64,000 bases of DNA from an uncultured Oscillospiraceae bacterium (lineage in GTDB: Bacteria > Bacillota > Clostridia > Oscillospirales > Oscillospiraceae): contig CAKTJX010000004.1 in the NCBI GenBank assembly GCA_934569045.1, forward strand, positions 1-64,000, in the 5' to 3' direction. The translations under genes were made by a program, and so were the position numbers. The notes below the pieces were generated by a model, which saw only the letters and a list, made by a program, of their open reading frames with translations, was not told where the DNA came from and did no database searches. Shown piece after piece: positions 8,118-17,170 of the stretch (its first letter is position 1; every line of letters begins with the position of its first letter).

Positions 8118-9113
8118 TTACCAGCCCAAGTCTTCGGACTCTGCTTTCTTCCTCCGGGTCAAAAGCTGCTGGACCACGCTTTTGGGGTCTGCGTCCTGGT
8201 AGAGAACGGCGTAGGCGGCGGAGACGATGGGCATTTCTACCCCCTGTTTCTGGCACAGCTCCCAGGCAGACTTGGTGGCGTAGTAGCCCTCGACCACCGC
8301 GCCCACCTCCTCCATGGCCTGCTGAACGCTGCGGCCCTGGCCGATGAGGATGCCCGCCTGCCGGTTGCGGGAGTGGACGGAGGTACAGGTGACGATCAGA
8401 TCGCCCACCCCGGAGAGCCCCGCCAGGGTCTCCTTCCGGGCCCCCATGGAGACGCCCAGCCGGGCCATCTCCGTAAGTCCCCGGGTTATGAGCATGGCCT
8501 TGGTATTGTCCCCGCAGCCCAGGCCCGTGGCCACACCGGCGCACAGAGCAATGACGTTTTTCAGAGCGCCCCCCAGCTCCGCGCCTATGGCATCGGGGCT
8601 GGTGTACACCCGGAAGGTCTCGGACATGAAGGCATCCTGCACCAGCTCGGCAAGGGCCCTGTCCTCGCAGGCGGCGAGGCACCCGGTGGGCACCTGGACG
8701 GCCACCTCCTCCGCGTGGCAGGGCCCGGACAGGGCCACCACGGGATGGTCCGTCTCCTGGGCCACAATCTGGCTCATGCGAAGAAGCGTCCCTTCCTCAA
8801 TGCCCTTTGTGACGGAGACCATGACGGCATCGGCATCCAAAAAGGGCGCAACGCTCCGGCATACAGACCGGATGGGGAAGGAGGGGGCGGCGATCACCAC
8901 CAGCTTGCAGCCCCGGACGCAGGCCGGGTCCCCGGTGCATTTCAGCGCCGGGGGCAGGGGGACGTTTTTCAGCCGGGGATTGATGCCCGCCGCCGCTGCC
9001 TGCCGGGCCTTTTCCGGGTCCCGGAACCAGAGGGCGGTGTCATGACCGTTTTTGCACAGCTGGATGGCCAGGGCAGTGCCCCAGGCGCCCGCGCCGATGA
9101 CGGCGGCCTTCAT
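8118..9113 (-). CDS. gpsA: NAD(P)-dependent glycerol-3-phosphate dehydrogenase
   Basis: A 331-residue cytoplasmic enzyme that reduces dihydroxyacetone phosphate to sn-glycerol 3-phosphate, the backbone for phospholipids. The N-terminal Rossmann motif GAGAWG (7-12), the SGPCHAEEVA segment (129-138), the catalytic Lys185 in ALKNVIAL, and the C-terminal GLSGVGDLIVTC and SRNRQAG segments are all present. Length is normal. Its ATG overlaps the plsY stop by ATGA, so it is the third gene of der-plsY-gpsA. It directly supplies the PlsY substrate. Confidence 0.97.
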   Translation of the reverse strand: MKAAVIGAGAWGTALAIQLCKNGHDTALWFRDPEKARQAAAAGINPRLKNVPLPPALKCTGDPACVRGCKLVVIAAPSFPIRSVCRSVAPFLDADAVMVSVTKGIEEGTLLRMSQIVAQETDHPVVALSGPCHAEEVAVQVPTGCLAACEDRALAELVQDAFMSETFRVYTSPDAIGAELGGALKNVIALCAGVATGLGCGDNTKAMLITRGLTEMARLGVSMGARKETLAGLSGVGDLIVTCTSVHSRNRQAGILIGQGRSVQQAMEEVGAVVEGYYATKSAWELCQKQGVEMPIVSAAYAVLYQDADPKSVVQQLLTRRKKAESEDLGW

Positions 9114-9739
9114 TGGGCATCCCCCTTTTTCTTAAAGAATTCGGTTTTCCGCTCCTGGCCCTTCAGCAGCCGCCGGATGTTCTCCCGGTGCAGGAAAATG
9201 GCCAGCGCCGCCATGGTCAGCGCCGGGAGCATCACCCAGAGCCTGCCGGGGTAGAGCAGCACGAACAGCAGTCCAAAGCAAACCGCGCAGACAATGGAGG
9301 CAAGGGACACGAACTTCGTCAGAAAATACACGGCGGCAAACACGGCCAGCAGAGCCAGGCCCACCCGCCAGTCGGTGACCACCGCGGTGGTAAAGCCGCA
9401 GACGATGCCCTTGCCGCCCCGGAAGCCCAGCAGGGCGGGGAAGTCATGGCCCAGAGTGGCCATGAGCCCCCCCAGCAGCATACCCTCGGTGCGCATGCCG
9501 CAGCTGCCCAGCAGCCAGCCGCCTAAGAGGCAGGCGGCGGCGGTTTTCAGCGCGTCAATCAGGATGACCAGCAGGGAAGTGCTCTTGCCGTAGTTGCGGA
9601 AGAAGTTGGTGAATCCGGCGTTGCCGCTGCCGTGGCGGCGCACATCGTCTTTCTCCACCAGCCGGGACAGCAGAATGGCCCCGTTCAGATTTCCCAGAAG
9701 ATAGCTGACAACGCAGACCAGCACAATGGAAACAGCCAC
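9110..9739 (-). CDS. plsY: Acyl-phosphate:glycerol-3-phosphate acyltransferase
   Basis: A 209-residue polytopic membrane protein that transfers an acyl group from acyl-phosphate to glycerol 3-phosphate, the first step of phospholipid synthesis. The conserved motifs GSGNAGFTNFFRNYG (about 37-51) and GFRGGKGIVCG are visible between about five hydrophobic segments. It starts at GTG (9739), chosen because AAGGAGGAG lies just upstream within the end of der and the next in-frame ATG would remove the first helix. The start is 3 bases after the der stop and the end overlaps gpsA. Confidence 0.96.
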   Translation of the reverse strand: MAVSIVLVCVVSYLLGNLNGAILLSRLVEKDDVRRHGSGNAGFTNFFRNYGKSTSLLVILIDALKTAAACLLGGWLLGSCGMRTEGMLLGGLMATLGHDFPALLGFRGGKGIVCGFTTAVVTDWRVGLALLAVFAAVYFLTKFVSLASIVCAVCFGLLFVLLYPGRLWVMLPALTMAALAIFLHRENIRRLLKGQERKTEFFKKKGDAQ

Positions 9740-9742
9740 GGC

Positions 9743-11074
9743 TTACTCCTCCTTGTCACCCTTCTGACGGATGGTGATGCGGATGGGGGTACCCTGCAGG
9801 CCGAAGACCTCCCGAATCTGGTTCTCCAGATACCGCTGGTAGGAGAAGTGGAACAGCCGCGCGTCATTGCAGAAGATGACGAAGTGGGGCGGCTTGGTGC
9901 CGGCCTGGGTCATATAGTAGATTTTCAGGCGGCGGCCCTTGTCCGTGGGGGGCTGCACCCGGGCGGTGGCATCCGCCAGCACGGCGTTCAGGCTGCCGGT
10001 GGTGATGCGGCTGGTGTTCTGCTTGTGGACCTCCTGAATGGTCTCAAACAGCTTGTCGCACCGGGCACCGGTGAGTGCGGAAAGGAAGATCACCGGGGCA
10101 TAGAGCATATAGCTCAGGCCCTTGCGGACATCGGCTTCCATATCCCGCATGGTGTTGGTCTGCTTGTCCTCCACCGCGTCCCACTTGTTGACCACGATGA
10201 CGGCGGCCTTCCCGGCCTCGTGCACCAGGCCTGCAATCTTGGTGTCCTGCTCGGTCACGCCCTCGTTGGCGTCAATCAGAATCAGGCACACGTCCGCCCG
10301 GTCAATGGCGCTGACGGAGCGCATATTGGAGTATTTCTCAATGGCATCGTCCACCTTGCTCTTCCGGCGCATTCCGGCGGTGTCGATGAAGCAGTATTTC
10401 CCGGTCTCGTTTTCGTAGTAGGAGTCGATGGCATCCCGGGTGGTACCTGCCACGTTAGAGACGATGACCCGCTCCTCGCCCAGAATCCGGTTCAGGAGGC
10501 TGGACTTGCCCACGTTGGGCTTGCCAACAATGGCAACGTTGATGATATCGTCATCTTCTTCCTCACCGTCATCCTCCGGGATGTGCTCCAGCACCCAGTC
10601 CAGCAGGTCGCCTGTACCGTGGCCGTGGACGGCGGAGGTCTCAAACAAGTCCCCGATGCCCAGGGAGTAGAATTCATACACATCCGGGTTTACAGGTCCG
10701 GTGGCATCGCACTTGTTCACCGCCAGGGCAACGGGCTTGCCGGACTTGCGCAGGATGGTGGCCACGTCCTCGTCCGCCGCCGTTACGCCGCTGCGGACAT
10801 CCGCCACCATGATGATGGCATCGGCCAGCTCAATGCCGATCTCCGCCTGACGGCGCATGAATTTCAGCATATCGTTGTCGGTGCTGGGCTCAATGCCGCC
10901 GGTGTCCACCAGGGAGAAGGTGCGCCCGCACCACTCGCAGTCCCCATAGATTCGGTCACGGGTCACGCCGGGGGTGTCCTCCACAATGGAGGTGCGGCGG
11001 CCGGTGAGCTTATTAAACAGCATGGACTTGCCCACATTGGGCCGTCCTACAATGGCTACCAGAGGTTTTGCCAT
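9743..11074 (-). CDS. der: Ribosome biogenesis GTPase Der (EngA)
   Basis: A 443-residue tandem GTPase needed for 50S subunit assembly. The first G domain has GRPNVGKS (10-17), DTGG (58-61) and NKCD (120-123); the second has GKPNVGKS (184-191) and NKWD (about 290). The C-terminal KH-like domain follows, and an acidic linker of Glu and Asp joins the two G domains (about 168-177). The ATG at 11074 is preferred over an upstream in-frame start at 11119 because AAAGGA is correctly spaced and the protein then begins MAKPLVAIVG, as in homologues. It heads the der-plsY-gpsA unit. Confidence 0.97.
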   Translation of the reverse strand: MAKPLVAIVGRPNVGKSMLFNKLTGRRTSIVEDTPGVTRDRIYGDCEWCGRTFSLVDTGGIEPSTDNDMLKFMRRQAEIGIELADAIIMVADVRSGVTAADEDVATILRKSGKPVALAVNKCDATGPVNPDVYEFYSLGIGDLFETSAVHGHGTGDLLDWVLEHIPEDDGEEEDDDIINVAIVGKPNVGKSSLLNRILGEERVIVSNVAGTTRDAIDSYYENETGKYCFIDTAGMRRKSKVDDAIEKYSNMRSVSAIDRADVCLILIDANEGVTEQDTKIAGLVHEAGKAAVIVVNKWDAVEDKQTNTMRDMEADVRKGLSYMLYAPVIFLSALTGARCDKLFETIQEVHKQNTSRITTGSLNAVLADATARVQPPTDKGRRLKIYYMTQAGTKPPHFVIFCNDARLFHFSYQRYLENQIREVFGLQGTPIRITIRQKGDKEE

Positions 11075-11132
11075 AAAATCCCGTCCTTTCTCGGTAAAAA
11101 ATGAACTTATCAACTTCAATCGTTATCTAATC

Positions 11133-11161
11133 ATTATGGCATAAAACCATAAAAAAAGCAA
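11133..11161 (-). promoter_or_regulatory. Sigma-70 promoter for der-plsY-gpsA
   Basis: Read on the minus strand, TTGCTT (11161-11156) and CATAAT (11138-11133) are 17 bases apart, about 60 bases before the der start. Confidence 0.65.
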
Positions 11162-11182
11162 GGAAAAACAGGGCGAAAACGG

Positions 11183-11210
11183 AAAAAGAGGAAGGCGCTT
11201 GCCTTCCTCT
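11183..11210 (-). terminator. Terminator after rpmF
   Basis: A perfect 10-bp stem (11187-11196 with 11201-11210) with a 4-base loop is followed on the minus strand by a run of five T residues, 19 bases after the rpmF stop. Confidence 0.85.
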
Positions 11211-11228
11211 GGTTTTTCCGCTTTTGCC

Positions 11229-11414
11229 TTACTCAGCCTCAACAGCCAGAACCTGACGGCCGTTGTAGGTGCCGCAAGCCTTGCAAGCTCTGTGGGGCAT
11301 TACGGGCTCACCGCACTTGGGGCAAACCGCAACGCTGGGAGCGGACAGCTTCCAGTTAGAGCCACGGCGCTTATCGCGGCGGGCCTTGGACACTTTACAC
11401 TTAGGGACAGCCAT
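11229..11414 (-). CDS. rpmF: 50S ribosomal protein L32
   Basis: A 61-residue basic protein of the large subunit. It starts MAVPKCKVSKARRDKRR, as L32 does, and has a zinc ribbon with two CxxC pairs (CPKCGEPV and CKACGTYNG). A strong AGGAGGTG ribosome binding site precedes it. It follows the YceD-family gene, the usual yceD-rpmF pairing, and ends in a terminator. Confidence 0.97.
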   Translation of the reverse strand: MAVPKCKVSKARRDKRRGSNWKLSAPSVAVCPKCGEPVMPHRACKACGTYNGRQVLAVEAE

Positions 11415-11461
11415 GGTGACACCTCCTTGGTAAAACTGCTTTTCACAGCATCAATATGGAT

Positions 11462-11962
11462 TTACTTCTCAAGAAGCTGCTTTAAAGCAGCAAATCGGGG
11501 ATCGAGCTCCTTCCGGCAATTGCAGGGACCATCGTTCAGGTTCTTGCCGCACTTGGGGCAGAGACCCTTGCAATTCTCCTTGCAAAGCAGCTTGGAATCC
11601 AGATTCAGCACGAACACGGTCCGCACAATGTCATCCAGATCGGCGCTGTCTCCCTCCAGAGGGAATACCCACTCGTCTTCGTTCTCTTCGTTGGACAGCT
11701 CCGTTACCAGCACCACGTCAATGGGGAAGGTAACCGCCCGGTCAAAGGCAGCGGCGCAGCGGTCGCAGATGCCGTGAATGGTGGTTCGCAGAGAACCCTG
11801 CATCACGAGAACCCCCGCCGTATTGCGGACTGTGCCCTCGGCCAGCACCGGTTCGGAAACCGGGTAACTGATGCCATAGCAAAGATCACTCAGATCCACG
11901 CTGGTGGAAAAGGGAAGGGACGCGCCGGGACAGTCAATGATCTTGGAAAGTCCCAACAGCAT
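11462..11962 (-). CDS. YceD/DUF177 family protein
   Basis: A 166-residue protein of the DUF177 family, which is almost always encoded just before rpmF and is linked in plants and bacteria to 23S rRNA processing or accumulation. A C-terminal cysteine cluster (CKENCKGLCPKCG, then CNC) suggests a bound metal. The start at 11962 is chosen for its GAGGGGGGAAG site; a longer frame to 11980 would place that site inside the coding region. An almost perfect promoter lies 33 bases upstream. The exact biochemical role is unknown. Confidence 0.9.
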   Translation of the reverse strand: MLLGLSKIIDCPGASLPFSTSVDLSDLCYGISYPVSEPVLAEGTVRNTAGVLVMQGSLRTTIHGICDRCAAAFDRAVTFPIDVVLVTELSNEENEDEWVFPLEGDSADLDDIVRTVFVLNLDSKLLCKENCKGLCPKCGKNLNDGPCNCRKELDPRFAALKQLLEK

Positions 11963-11994
11963 AATCTTCCCCCCTCTCAAAGTCGTGCTAACGT

Positions 11995-12023
11995 ATTATA
12001 TAGGCTTTTTCCCATTTTGTCAA
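11995..12023 (-). promoter_or_regulatory. Consensus promoter for yceD-rpmF
   Basis: On the minus strand, TTGACA (12023-12018) and TATAAT (12000-11995) are both perfect and separated by 17 bases. This is the strongest promoter in the window, fitting ribosomal-protein expression. Confidence 0.9.
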
Positions 12024-12116
12024 ACATTATTTTTAAAAAATTTCCGGGAAAATCTGTGTTCCCCCTGTTTTTCTCCGGGAACCCCGCCAGGGCGGTTCTA
12101 GCATCCGGGGAAAAGG

Positions 12117-12124
12117 CATACCAT
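12117..12124 (+). promoter_or_regulatory. Possible sigma-E -10 element for spoIVA
   Basis: CATACCAT resembles the sigma-E -10 consensus CATACAAT and lies about 50 bases before spoIVA, which is a mother-cell sigma-E gene in Bacillus. No clear -35 match is visible, so this is tentative. Confidence 0.35.
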
Positions 12125-12172
12125 GGAACCAAACCATGGCAGGCTCGCACCTGCCGAAGGAGGAGGCTGGCT

Positions 12173-13636
12173 ATGGAAACAATTTATCAGGATATCGCCG
12201 CCAGAACCGGGGGCAATATCTATATCGGCGTGGTAGGGCCGGTACGGACCGGAAAATCCACGCTGATCAAGCGGATTATGGAGGTTCTGGTGATCCCCGC
12301 CATGGAGGACCCCTTCCGGGCGGAGCGGGCCCGGGATGAGCTGCCTCAGTGCGGCTCCGGGAAAACCATTATGACGGCAGAGCCCAAATTCGTCCCGGAG
12401 GAGGCGGTGGAGGTATCGCCGGACGGCGCGGCCAGACTGCGGGTCCGGATGATCGATTCCGTGGGCTATATGGTCCCCGGCGCCATGGGAGCCGAGGAGG
12501 ACGGCAAGCCCAGAATGGTCACCACCCCCTGGTTTGACAGGGAGATTCCCATGCCCCAGGCGGCGGAGCTGGGCACAAAAAAGGTGATGGAGGGCCATGC
12601 CACCCTGGGCCTGGTGGTGACCACCGACGGCACCATTACGGATATCCCCAGGGAGGATTACGTCCAGGCGGAAAAACGGGCCATTACGGATATGCGGGCC
12701 ACGGGCAAGCCCTTTTTGGTGGTGATCAATACCCGGCAGCCGGAGGGGGCGGCGGCCAAAGACTTGAAAGAATCCCTGGACCGGGAGTTCGGCATTTCCA
12801 GCGTGATTCTGGACTGTCAGGCTATGGAGGAGCCGCAGATCGCGGGCCTCCTGGGGGCTCTGCTCTACAGCTTCCCCATGACGGAGCTGCGGGTGTTCCT
12901 GCCACGGTGGATGGATGCGCTGGAGCGGGACCATCCGGTGAAAGCGGCGCTGTACAGCTCGCTTCTGGAGCTGGCCGGGAAAATCGGCACCCTGGGCCAG
13001 GCGGAGCAGGTTTTATCCGGCCTGGGGCAGCTCCCCCAGGTTCAGGACTATACCCTTCGGGCCCTGGACCCCGGCACCGGGAGCGTCAGCGTTTCCATGA
13101 CCTTCCCGGAGACGCTGTTCTATGAAATCCTCAGCGCCCGGGCGGGGATGCCCATTGACAGTGACGGGGCCCTGCTGAATCTTCTGACAGAGCTGGGGAC
13201 AATCAAGCGGGAGTATGACCGGCTGTCCGATGCCCTGTCCTCCGTAAAGGCCACAGGCTATGGGGTGGTACGGCCCGCGCCGGAGGAGATGAAGCTGGAA
13301 AAGCCGGAGATTCTCAAAAAGAACGGCACCTACGGGGTCAAGCTCCGGGCCCAGGCCTCTTCCATTCATATGCTCCGGGTGGACATCGATACGGAGATCA
13401 GCCCCATGGTGGGCGATGAGAAGCAGTCCCGGGAGCTCATCGACTTTTTGCAGGGGGAGGAGCCGGAAAAGCTGTGGCAGAGCAATATCTTCGGCAAGTC
13501 CGTGTACGATTTAATTCAGGAGGGCCTGAACGCCAAGCTGGTGCGGCTGCCGGAGGATGTGCGGGCCAAATTCCGGGGCACCCTGGGCCGGATCGTCAAC
13601 GAGGGGGCCACGGGGCTGGTGTGTCTGATCCTCTAG
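12173..13636 (+). CDS. spoIVA: Stage IV sporulation protein A
   Basis: A 487-residue ATPase that polymerises on the forespore surface and forms the base of the spore coat. The P-loop GPVRTGKST (22-30) lies in the TRAFAC-like N-terminal domain; middle and C-terminal domains follow, ending in the conserved NEGATGLVCLIL tail needed for localisation through SpoVM in Bacillus. Length matches the 492-residue B. subtilis protein. The ATG at 12173 is selected by AGGAGGAGG 7-15 bases upstream and by homology to METI-type starts; the open frame upstream is not coding. Its presence shows an endospore former. Confidence 0.97.
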   Translation: METIYQDIAARTGGNIYIGVVGPVRTGKSTLIKRIMEVLVIPAMEDPFRAERARDELPQCGSGKTIMTAEPKFVPEEAVEVSPDGAARLRVRMIDSVGYMVPGAMGAEEDGKPRMVTTPWFDREIPMPQAAELGTKKVMEGHATLGLVVTTDGTITDIPREDYVQAEKRAITDMRATGKPFLVVINTRQPEGAAAKDLKESLDREFGISSVILDCQAMEEPQIAGLLGALLYSFPMTELRVFLPRWMDALERDHPVKAALYSSLLELAGKIGTLGQAEQVLSGLGQLPQVQDYTLRALDPGTGSVSVSMTFPETLFYEILSARAGMPIDSDGALLNLLTELGTIKREYDRLSDALSSVKATGYGVVRPAPEEMKLEKPEILKKNGTYGVKLRAQASSIHMLRVDIDTEISPMVGDEKQSRELIDFLQGEEPEKLWQSNIFGKSVYDLIQEGLNAKLVRLPEDVRAKFRGTLGRIVNEGATGLVCLIL

Positions 13637-13642
13637 TAAGCA

Positions 13643-13671
13643 TTGACATTTGGGCTGGAAAGACGTAAAAT
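13643..13671 (+). promoter_or_regulatory. Promoter for PH-domain gene
   Basis: TTGACA (13643-13648) and TAAAAT (13666-13671) are 17 bases apart and start 7 bases after the spoIVA stop, giving the next gene its own vegetative promoter. Confidence 0.85.
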
Positions 13672-13699
13672 AAGACAAAGAACAAAGGAGGATCACGTG

Positions 13700-14119
13700 A
13701 TGGAAAAGGGAAAGATCGCCTATCTGTGGAAGGACCGGAAGCGTTTTTTGGGCCTGCCCCTGTCCTTTACCCGGTATATGCTCTCGGAGGACCGGCTCTT
13801 CCTGTCCAAGGGCTTTTTGAATGTGCGCGATGACGAGATTCTCCTGTACCGGGTCCGGGATATCGCCACCAGCCGCAGCCTCCTGCAGCGGATGCTGGGC
13901 GTTGGCACCGTCACGGTGCTGTCCTCGGACAAAACCTGTCCAACCCTGGTGATGAAGAATATCCGCAATCCCATTGCGGTGAAAGAGATGCTCCACAAGC
14001 GCGTGGAGGAGATGAAGCTCCGCCGCCGGGTCCGGGTCAGCGAGCTGACCAACATGGAGAGCGGAGACGACTGCTGCTGCCACGGGCACGGCGGGGAAGA
14101 GACAGAGGAAGAAGACTGA
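13700..14119 (+). CDS. Small PH-domain protein (bPH2-like)
   Basis: A 139-residue cytoplasmic protein. Residues about 18-100 read like a bacterial pleckstrin-homology fold (SRSLLQRMLGVGTVTVLSSD is the usual turn and strand of the bPH2/YdbS group). The family usually sits behind membrane helices, which are absent here. The last 35 residues are hydrophilic with a CCCHGHGG cluster that could bind metal, and an acidic tail. The ATG at 13700 follows AAGGAGGATCACG. It has its own promoter and terminator, so it is monocistronic. Function unknown. Confidence 0.7.
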   Translation: MEKGKIAYLWKDRKRFLGLPLSFTRYMLSEDRLFLSKGFLNVRDDEILLYRVRDIATSRSLLQRMLGVGTVTVLSSDKTCPTLVMKNIRNPIAVKEMLHKRVEEMKLRRRVRVSELTNMESGDDCCCHGHGGEETEEED

Positions 14120-14126
14120 AAAGGAG

Positions 14127-14156
14127 CCGCGGCATTGCGAAGTGCCGCGGTTTTTT
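14127..14156 (+). terminator. Terminator after PH-domain gene
   Basis: An 8-bp stem CCGCGGCA/TGCCGCGG (14127-14134 with 14143-14150) is followed by six T residues, 8 bases after the stop. Confidence 0.9.
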
Positions 14157-14198
14157 GCGCCTTTATAAAAATTTAACCCCGCCTTGTGCCGATTTGCC

Positions 14199-14227
14199 TT
14201 TACGTTTTGGAAAAAATGTGGTAGAAT
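14199..14227 (+). promoter_or_regulatory. Candidate promoter for YfhO-family gene
   Basis: TTTACG (14199-14204) and TAGAAT (14222-14227) are 17 bases apart, ending 37 bases before the start codon. Confidence 0.5.
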
Positions 14228-14264
14228 ACCCCATTATGATTGATCAAAACCGGGAGGTTTCCAA

Positions 14265-16973
14265 ATGAGACTGCCAAATCCGCTGAAGCGGAAATGGAAT
14301 TTTACGGCGCTTTCCTTTCTGTTTCCGTTTGTCGGAATGCTGCTGGTTATGCTGATCAGCGGCTATAAGCCCTTCGGCAAATACTCCATGCTGTATTCGG
14401 ATATGTACCACCAGTATTATCCCTTCTTCGTGGCGTTCCGCCGCTCCCTGCGGCAGGGCCAGTCCCTGCTGTACAACTGGAGCATCGGCATGGGCGTGGA
14501 CTATCTGGGGCTTATTTCCTACTATCTGGGCAGCCCGCTGAACCTTTTGAGTGTAATTGTGCCGGAAAAGTGGCTGCTCAGCTATTTTTCTATGATGATG
14601 CCTATCAAGCTGGGGCTCGCCGGGCTGTTTTTCTCTCTGTTTTTGCAGAAGCTCTATGGGAAGAAGGACTTCTCCATTGTCTGCTTCAGCGCGTTCTATG
14701 CCCTGTGCGCCTGGGCCCTGGGTTTCCAGTGGAATATCATGTGGCTGGATACCTTCGCCCTGCTTCCCCTGGTGGTGCTGGGAGAGATCGCCCTGCTGCG
14801 GGAGAAGCGGTTTTTCCTGTATACCGTGAGCCTGTTTTTTGCGGTGTTTATCAATTACTATGTGGGCTTTTTCGTCTGCATCTTTGTGGCCCTGGTGTTC
14901 TTCTGCTATGAGATCTGCCGGTTCCCCGGCTGGAAGCGGGCGGGGCTGGATTTATTGCGCATCGCGGCCTTTTCCCTGCTGGCCATCGGCATGACGGCCA
15001 TTCTGGAGCTCCCCACCCTGGCGGCCCTGCAAACCACCCAGTCCAGCGTCAACGCCTTCCCAAAGGGCTTCCGGCTGAACATCGCCTCGGAAAACACCTG
15101 GAAGGGGCTGCTGGATGCCATGCGGCAGGTGGCGGGGAACTTAGGCGGCGCGCTGGAGCCCAACTTCAAAGAGGGCCTGCCGAACCTCTACTGCGGCGTC
15201 TTTGCCATCGAGCTGGCGTTTCTGTTTCTCATGGCCAAGGAGGTCAAGCTGCGGGATAAGCTCTGCGCGGTGTTCCTGCTGCTGTTTTTCATGCTGAGCT
15301 TCATCATCCGGCAGCTGGACTATATCTGGCACGGATTCCATTTCCCCAATATGATCCCTTACCGCTTCAGCTTCCTGTTCAGCTTTGTGCTGCTGTATAT
15401 GGCCTACCGGGGGTGGCTGCTGCGGCGGCGGTTTTCAGTGTGGCACATTCTGGCATCGGCCCTGTTTACGGGGGCGCTGCTGTGCTGCTCCAATGATGCC
15501 CTGTCTACCCAGACGGTGGAGGCCTTCGGTCTGACGCTGGAATTCCATGTATACCTTATTTATAATTTCGGCTTCCTGCTGGCCTTTACCGCTGCGCTGC
15601 TCTACGGAAAGCGAAAGGTGAAGCTGCCGGAGGAGGCGGAGCCCGCGGAGATTTCCAGGGCCCGCTATCGTCAGAGCTGCTACCGGGTTCACTCCCGCTG
15701 GGCAGTGTTGACCCTGGTGGTGCTGGAGATGGCGGCCAATCTGCTGTCCTTCGGCTTGTACTTCCCAGGCACCGGGGTTTCCAACTACCCCAAGGGGAAG
15801 GAGGCGGCAGCCTCTATGTTCCGCTATATGGCGGAGCGGGAGAAGGAACCCTTCTACCGGGCGGAGGTTGACCACGCCCAGACATTGAATGACGATGCCC
15901 TCAACGGCTACAACGGCATTTCCGCCTTCACCAGCTCTGCCAATGTGCGTATCACGGAGTTCATGAAGGCCCTGGGCTACGGGGCCAAGAACACCTACAA
16001 CCGCTACTGCTATGAGGAGAGCTCTCCGGTTGCAAATCTTCTGCTGGATATCAAATATATGCTGGACCGGGACGGACGGGACCGTTCCAGCTCCATGTTT
16101 GAGGAGGTCCACCACTATGACAATGTGTACCTGCTGAAGAACACCGCCTACCTGCCCCTGGGCTTCCTGGCCGAGCCGGAGCTGGCGGAGGTGGACTTCA
16201 CCCAGACGGAGCCCTTCGCCCTGCAAAATGAGATTTTCACCGCCATGACAGGAATCCAGCAGAATGTCTGGACCCCCATTGAGGACAAGCAGGTGGTGGT
16301 TCTGGGCAACGGCACCCAGGTGACTACCTCTCAGACCCAGGGCCGCTGCACCTACACGGAGTGCGAGGAGGGGGCCTATGTATCCTATTTCTTCACCCCC
16401 GGTGAGGACGGCTTTGTATGCATCTACCTGGACCTGCCCAAGCGGAATGACTTCGTGGTGGCGGTCAACGGTGTGGAGCTGTATCGGGAGACCATCAGCC
16501 TGCCCCAGATGCTGGCGGTGGACGATATCAGCCCCATGGACAGCGTGGAGGTCCGGGTGCTCTGCGATAAGGGCGAGTCCGGCTCCATGACGGTCACCGC
16601 CTGCCAGCTGGACAACGACCTGTTCTTCCGGGGCTATGACCTGCTGAATGCCTCCACCATGGACATTACCTCCTTCCGCCAGACCCGCGTGGAGGGCACC
16701 ATCACCTGTGACCGGGACGGCCTGCTCTATACCTCCGTCCCCCAGAACGGCAACTGGCACCTCTATGTGGACGGCCAGGAGGCGGAGATCACCCTGGTGG
16801 GCGACTGCATGATCAGCACCCTCCTGCTCCAGGGCAGCCACACCGTCACCTTCCGCTATCAGAACAAGGCCTTCAGCCTCGGCTGGAAGGTAAGCCTGGT
16901 GTGCCTGCTGGTCTTCGGCACCTGCGCCTACCTTGCCTATAAGCCGGAGCTGGAAAAACGGAAAAAGAAATAA
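14265..16973 (+). CDS. YfhO family polytopic membrane protein
   Basis: A 902-residue protein. The first 500 residues or so hold about twelve membrane helices with the SDMYHQYYPFFVAFRRSL segment near residue 45, typical of the YfhO/GT-C-like family. The last 400 residues form a mainly beta extracytoplasmic domain (about 510-865), and one more helix lies at about 872-890 before a basic tail. YfhO of Bacillus helps add sugars to lipoteichoic acid or related polymers; related proteins are predicted GT-C glycosyltransferases using lipid-linked sugars. I infer a cell-surface glycosylation role. The start follows GGGAGGTTTCCAA. It stands alone between terminators. Confidence 0.88.
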   Translation: MRLPNPLKRKWNFTALSFLFPFVGMLLVMLISGYKPFGKYSMLYSDMYHQYYPFFVAFRRSLRQGQSLLYNWSIGMGVDYLGLISYYLGSPLNLLSVIVPEKWLLSYFSMMMPIKLGLAGLFFSLFLQKLYGKKDFSIVCFSAFYALCAWALGFQWNIMWLDTFALLPLVVLGEIALLREKRFFLYTVSLFFAVFINYYVGFFVCIFVALVFFCYEICRFPGWKRAGLDLLRIAAFSLLAIGMTAILELPTLAALQTTQSSVNAFPKGFRLNIASENTWKGLLDAMRQVAGNLGGALEPNFKEGLPNLYCGVFAIELAFLFLMAKEVKLRDKLCAVFLLLFFMLSFIIRQLDYIWHGFHFPNMIPYRFSFLFSFVLLYMAYRGWLLRRRFSVWHILASALFTGALLCCSNDALSTQTVEAFGLTLEFHVYLIYNFGFLLAFTAALLYGKRKVKLPEEAEPAEISRARYRQSCYRVHSRWAVLTLVVLEMAANLLSFGLYFPGTGVSNYPKGKEAAASMFRYMAEREKEPFYRAEVDHAQTLNDDALNGYNGISAFTSSANVRITEFMKALGYGAKNTYNRYCYEESSPVANLLLDIKYMLDRDGRDRSSSMFEEVHHYDNVYLLKNTAYLPLGFLAEPELAEVDFTQTEPFALQNEIFTAMTGIQQNVWTPIEDKQVVVLGNGTQVTTSQTQGRCTYTECEEGAYVSYFFTPGEDGFVCIYLDLPKRNDFVVAVNGVELYRETISLPQMLAVDDISPMDSVEVRVLCDKGESGSMTVTACQLDNDLFFRGYDLLNASTMDITSFRQTRVEGTITCDRDGLLYTSVPQNGNWHLYVDGQEAEITLVGDCMISTLLLQGSHTVTFRYQNKAFSLGWKVSLVCLLVFGTCAYLAYKPELEKRKKK

Positions 16974-17017
16974 AAAATCACCGGGAAAGCAAAAATGGGC
17001 TTTCTCGGTGATTTTTT
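16973..17017 (+). terminator. Terminator after YfhO-family gene
   Basis: An 18-bp stem with one G-T pair (16973-16990 with 16999-17016) and an 8-base loop ends in a T run. Confidence 0.85.
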
Positions 17018-17046
17018 GCGGGGACAGTTGACAGTTGAGGGCCTGG

Positions 17047-17170
17047 ATGAACGTATACCCCCGGAGGAAAACTCTTAACCTTCCCTTTTGGGAAGGGGGA
17101 CCGCCTCAGCGGTGGATGAGGGCGGTACGCAGAACCGATGCGGAGAAACTTTGGGCGAATTCGTACATGC
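17047..17170. repeat. Palindromic repeat with GAACGTATA start (copy 1)
   Basis: The block runs from GAACGTATACCC to AATTCGTACATGCC and contains a CTTCCC/GGGAAG palindrome and GGTGGATGAGGGCGGTACGCAG. A copy with the same order and ends lies at 37364-37493. It has no coding capacity. Confidence 0.7.
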
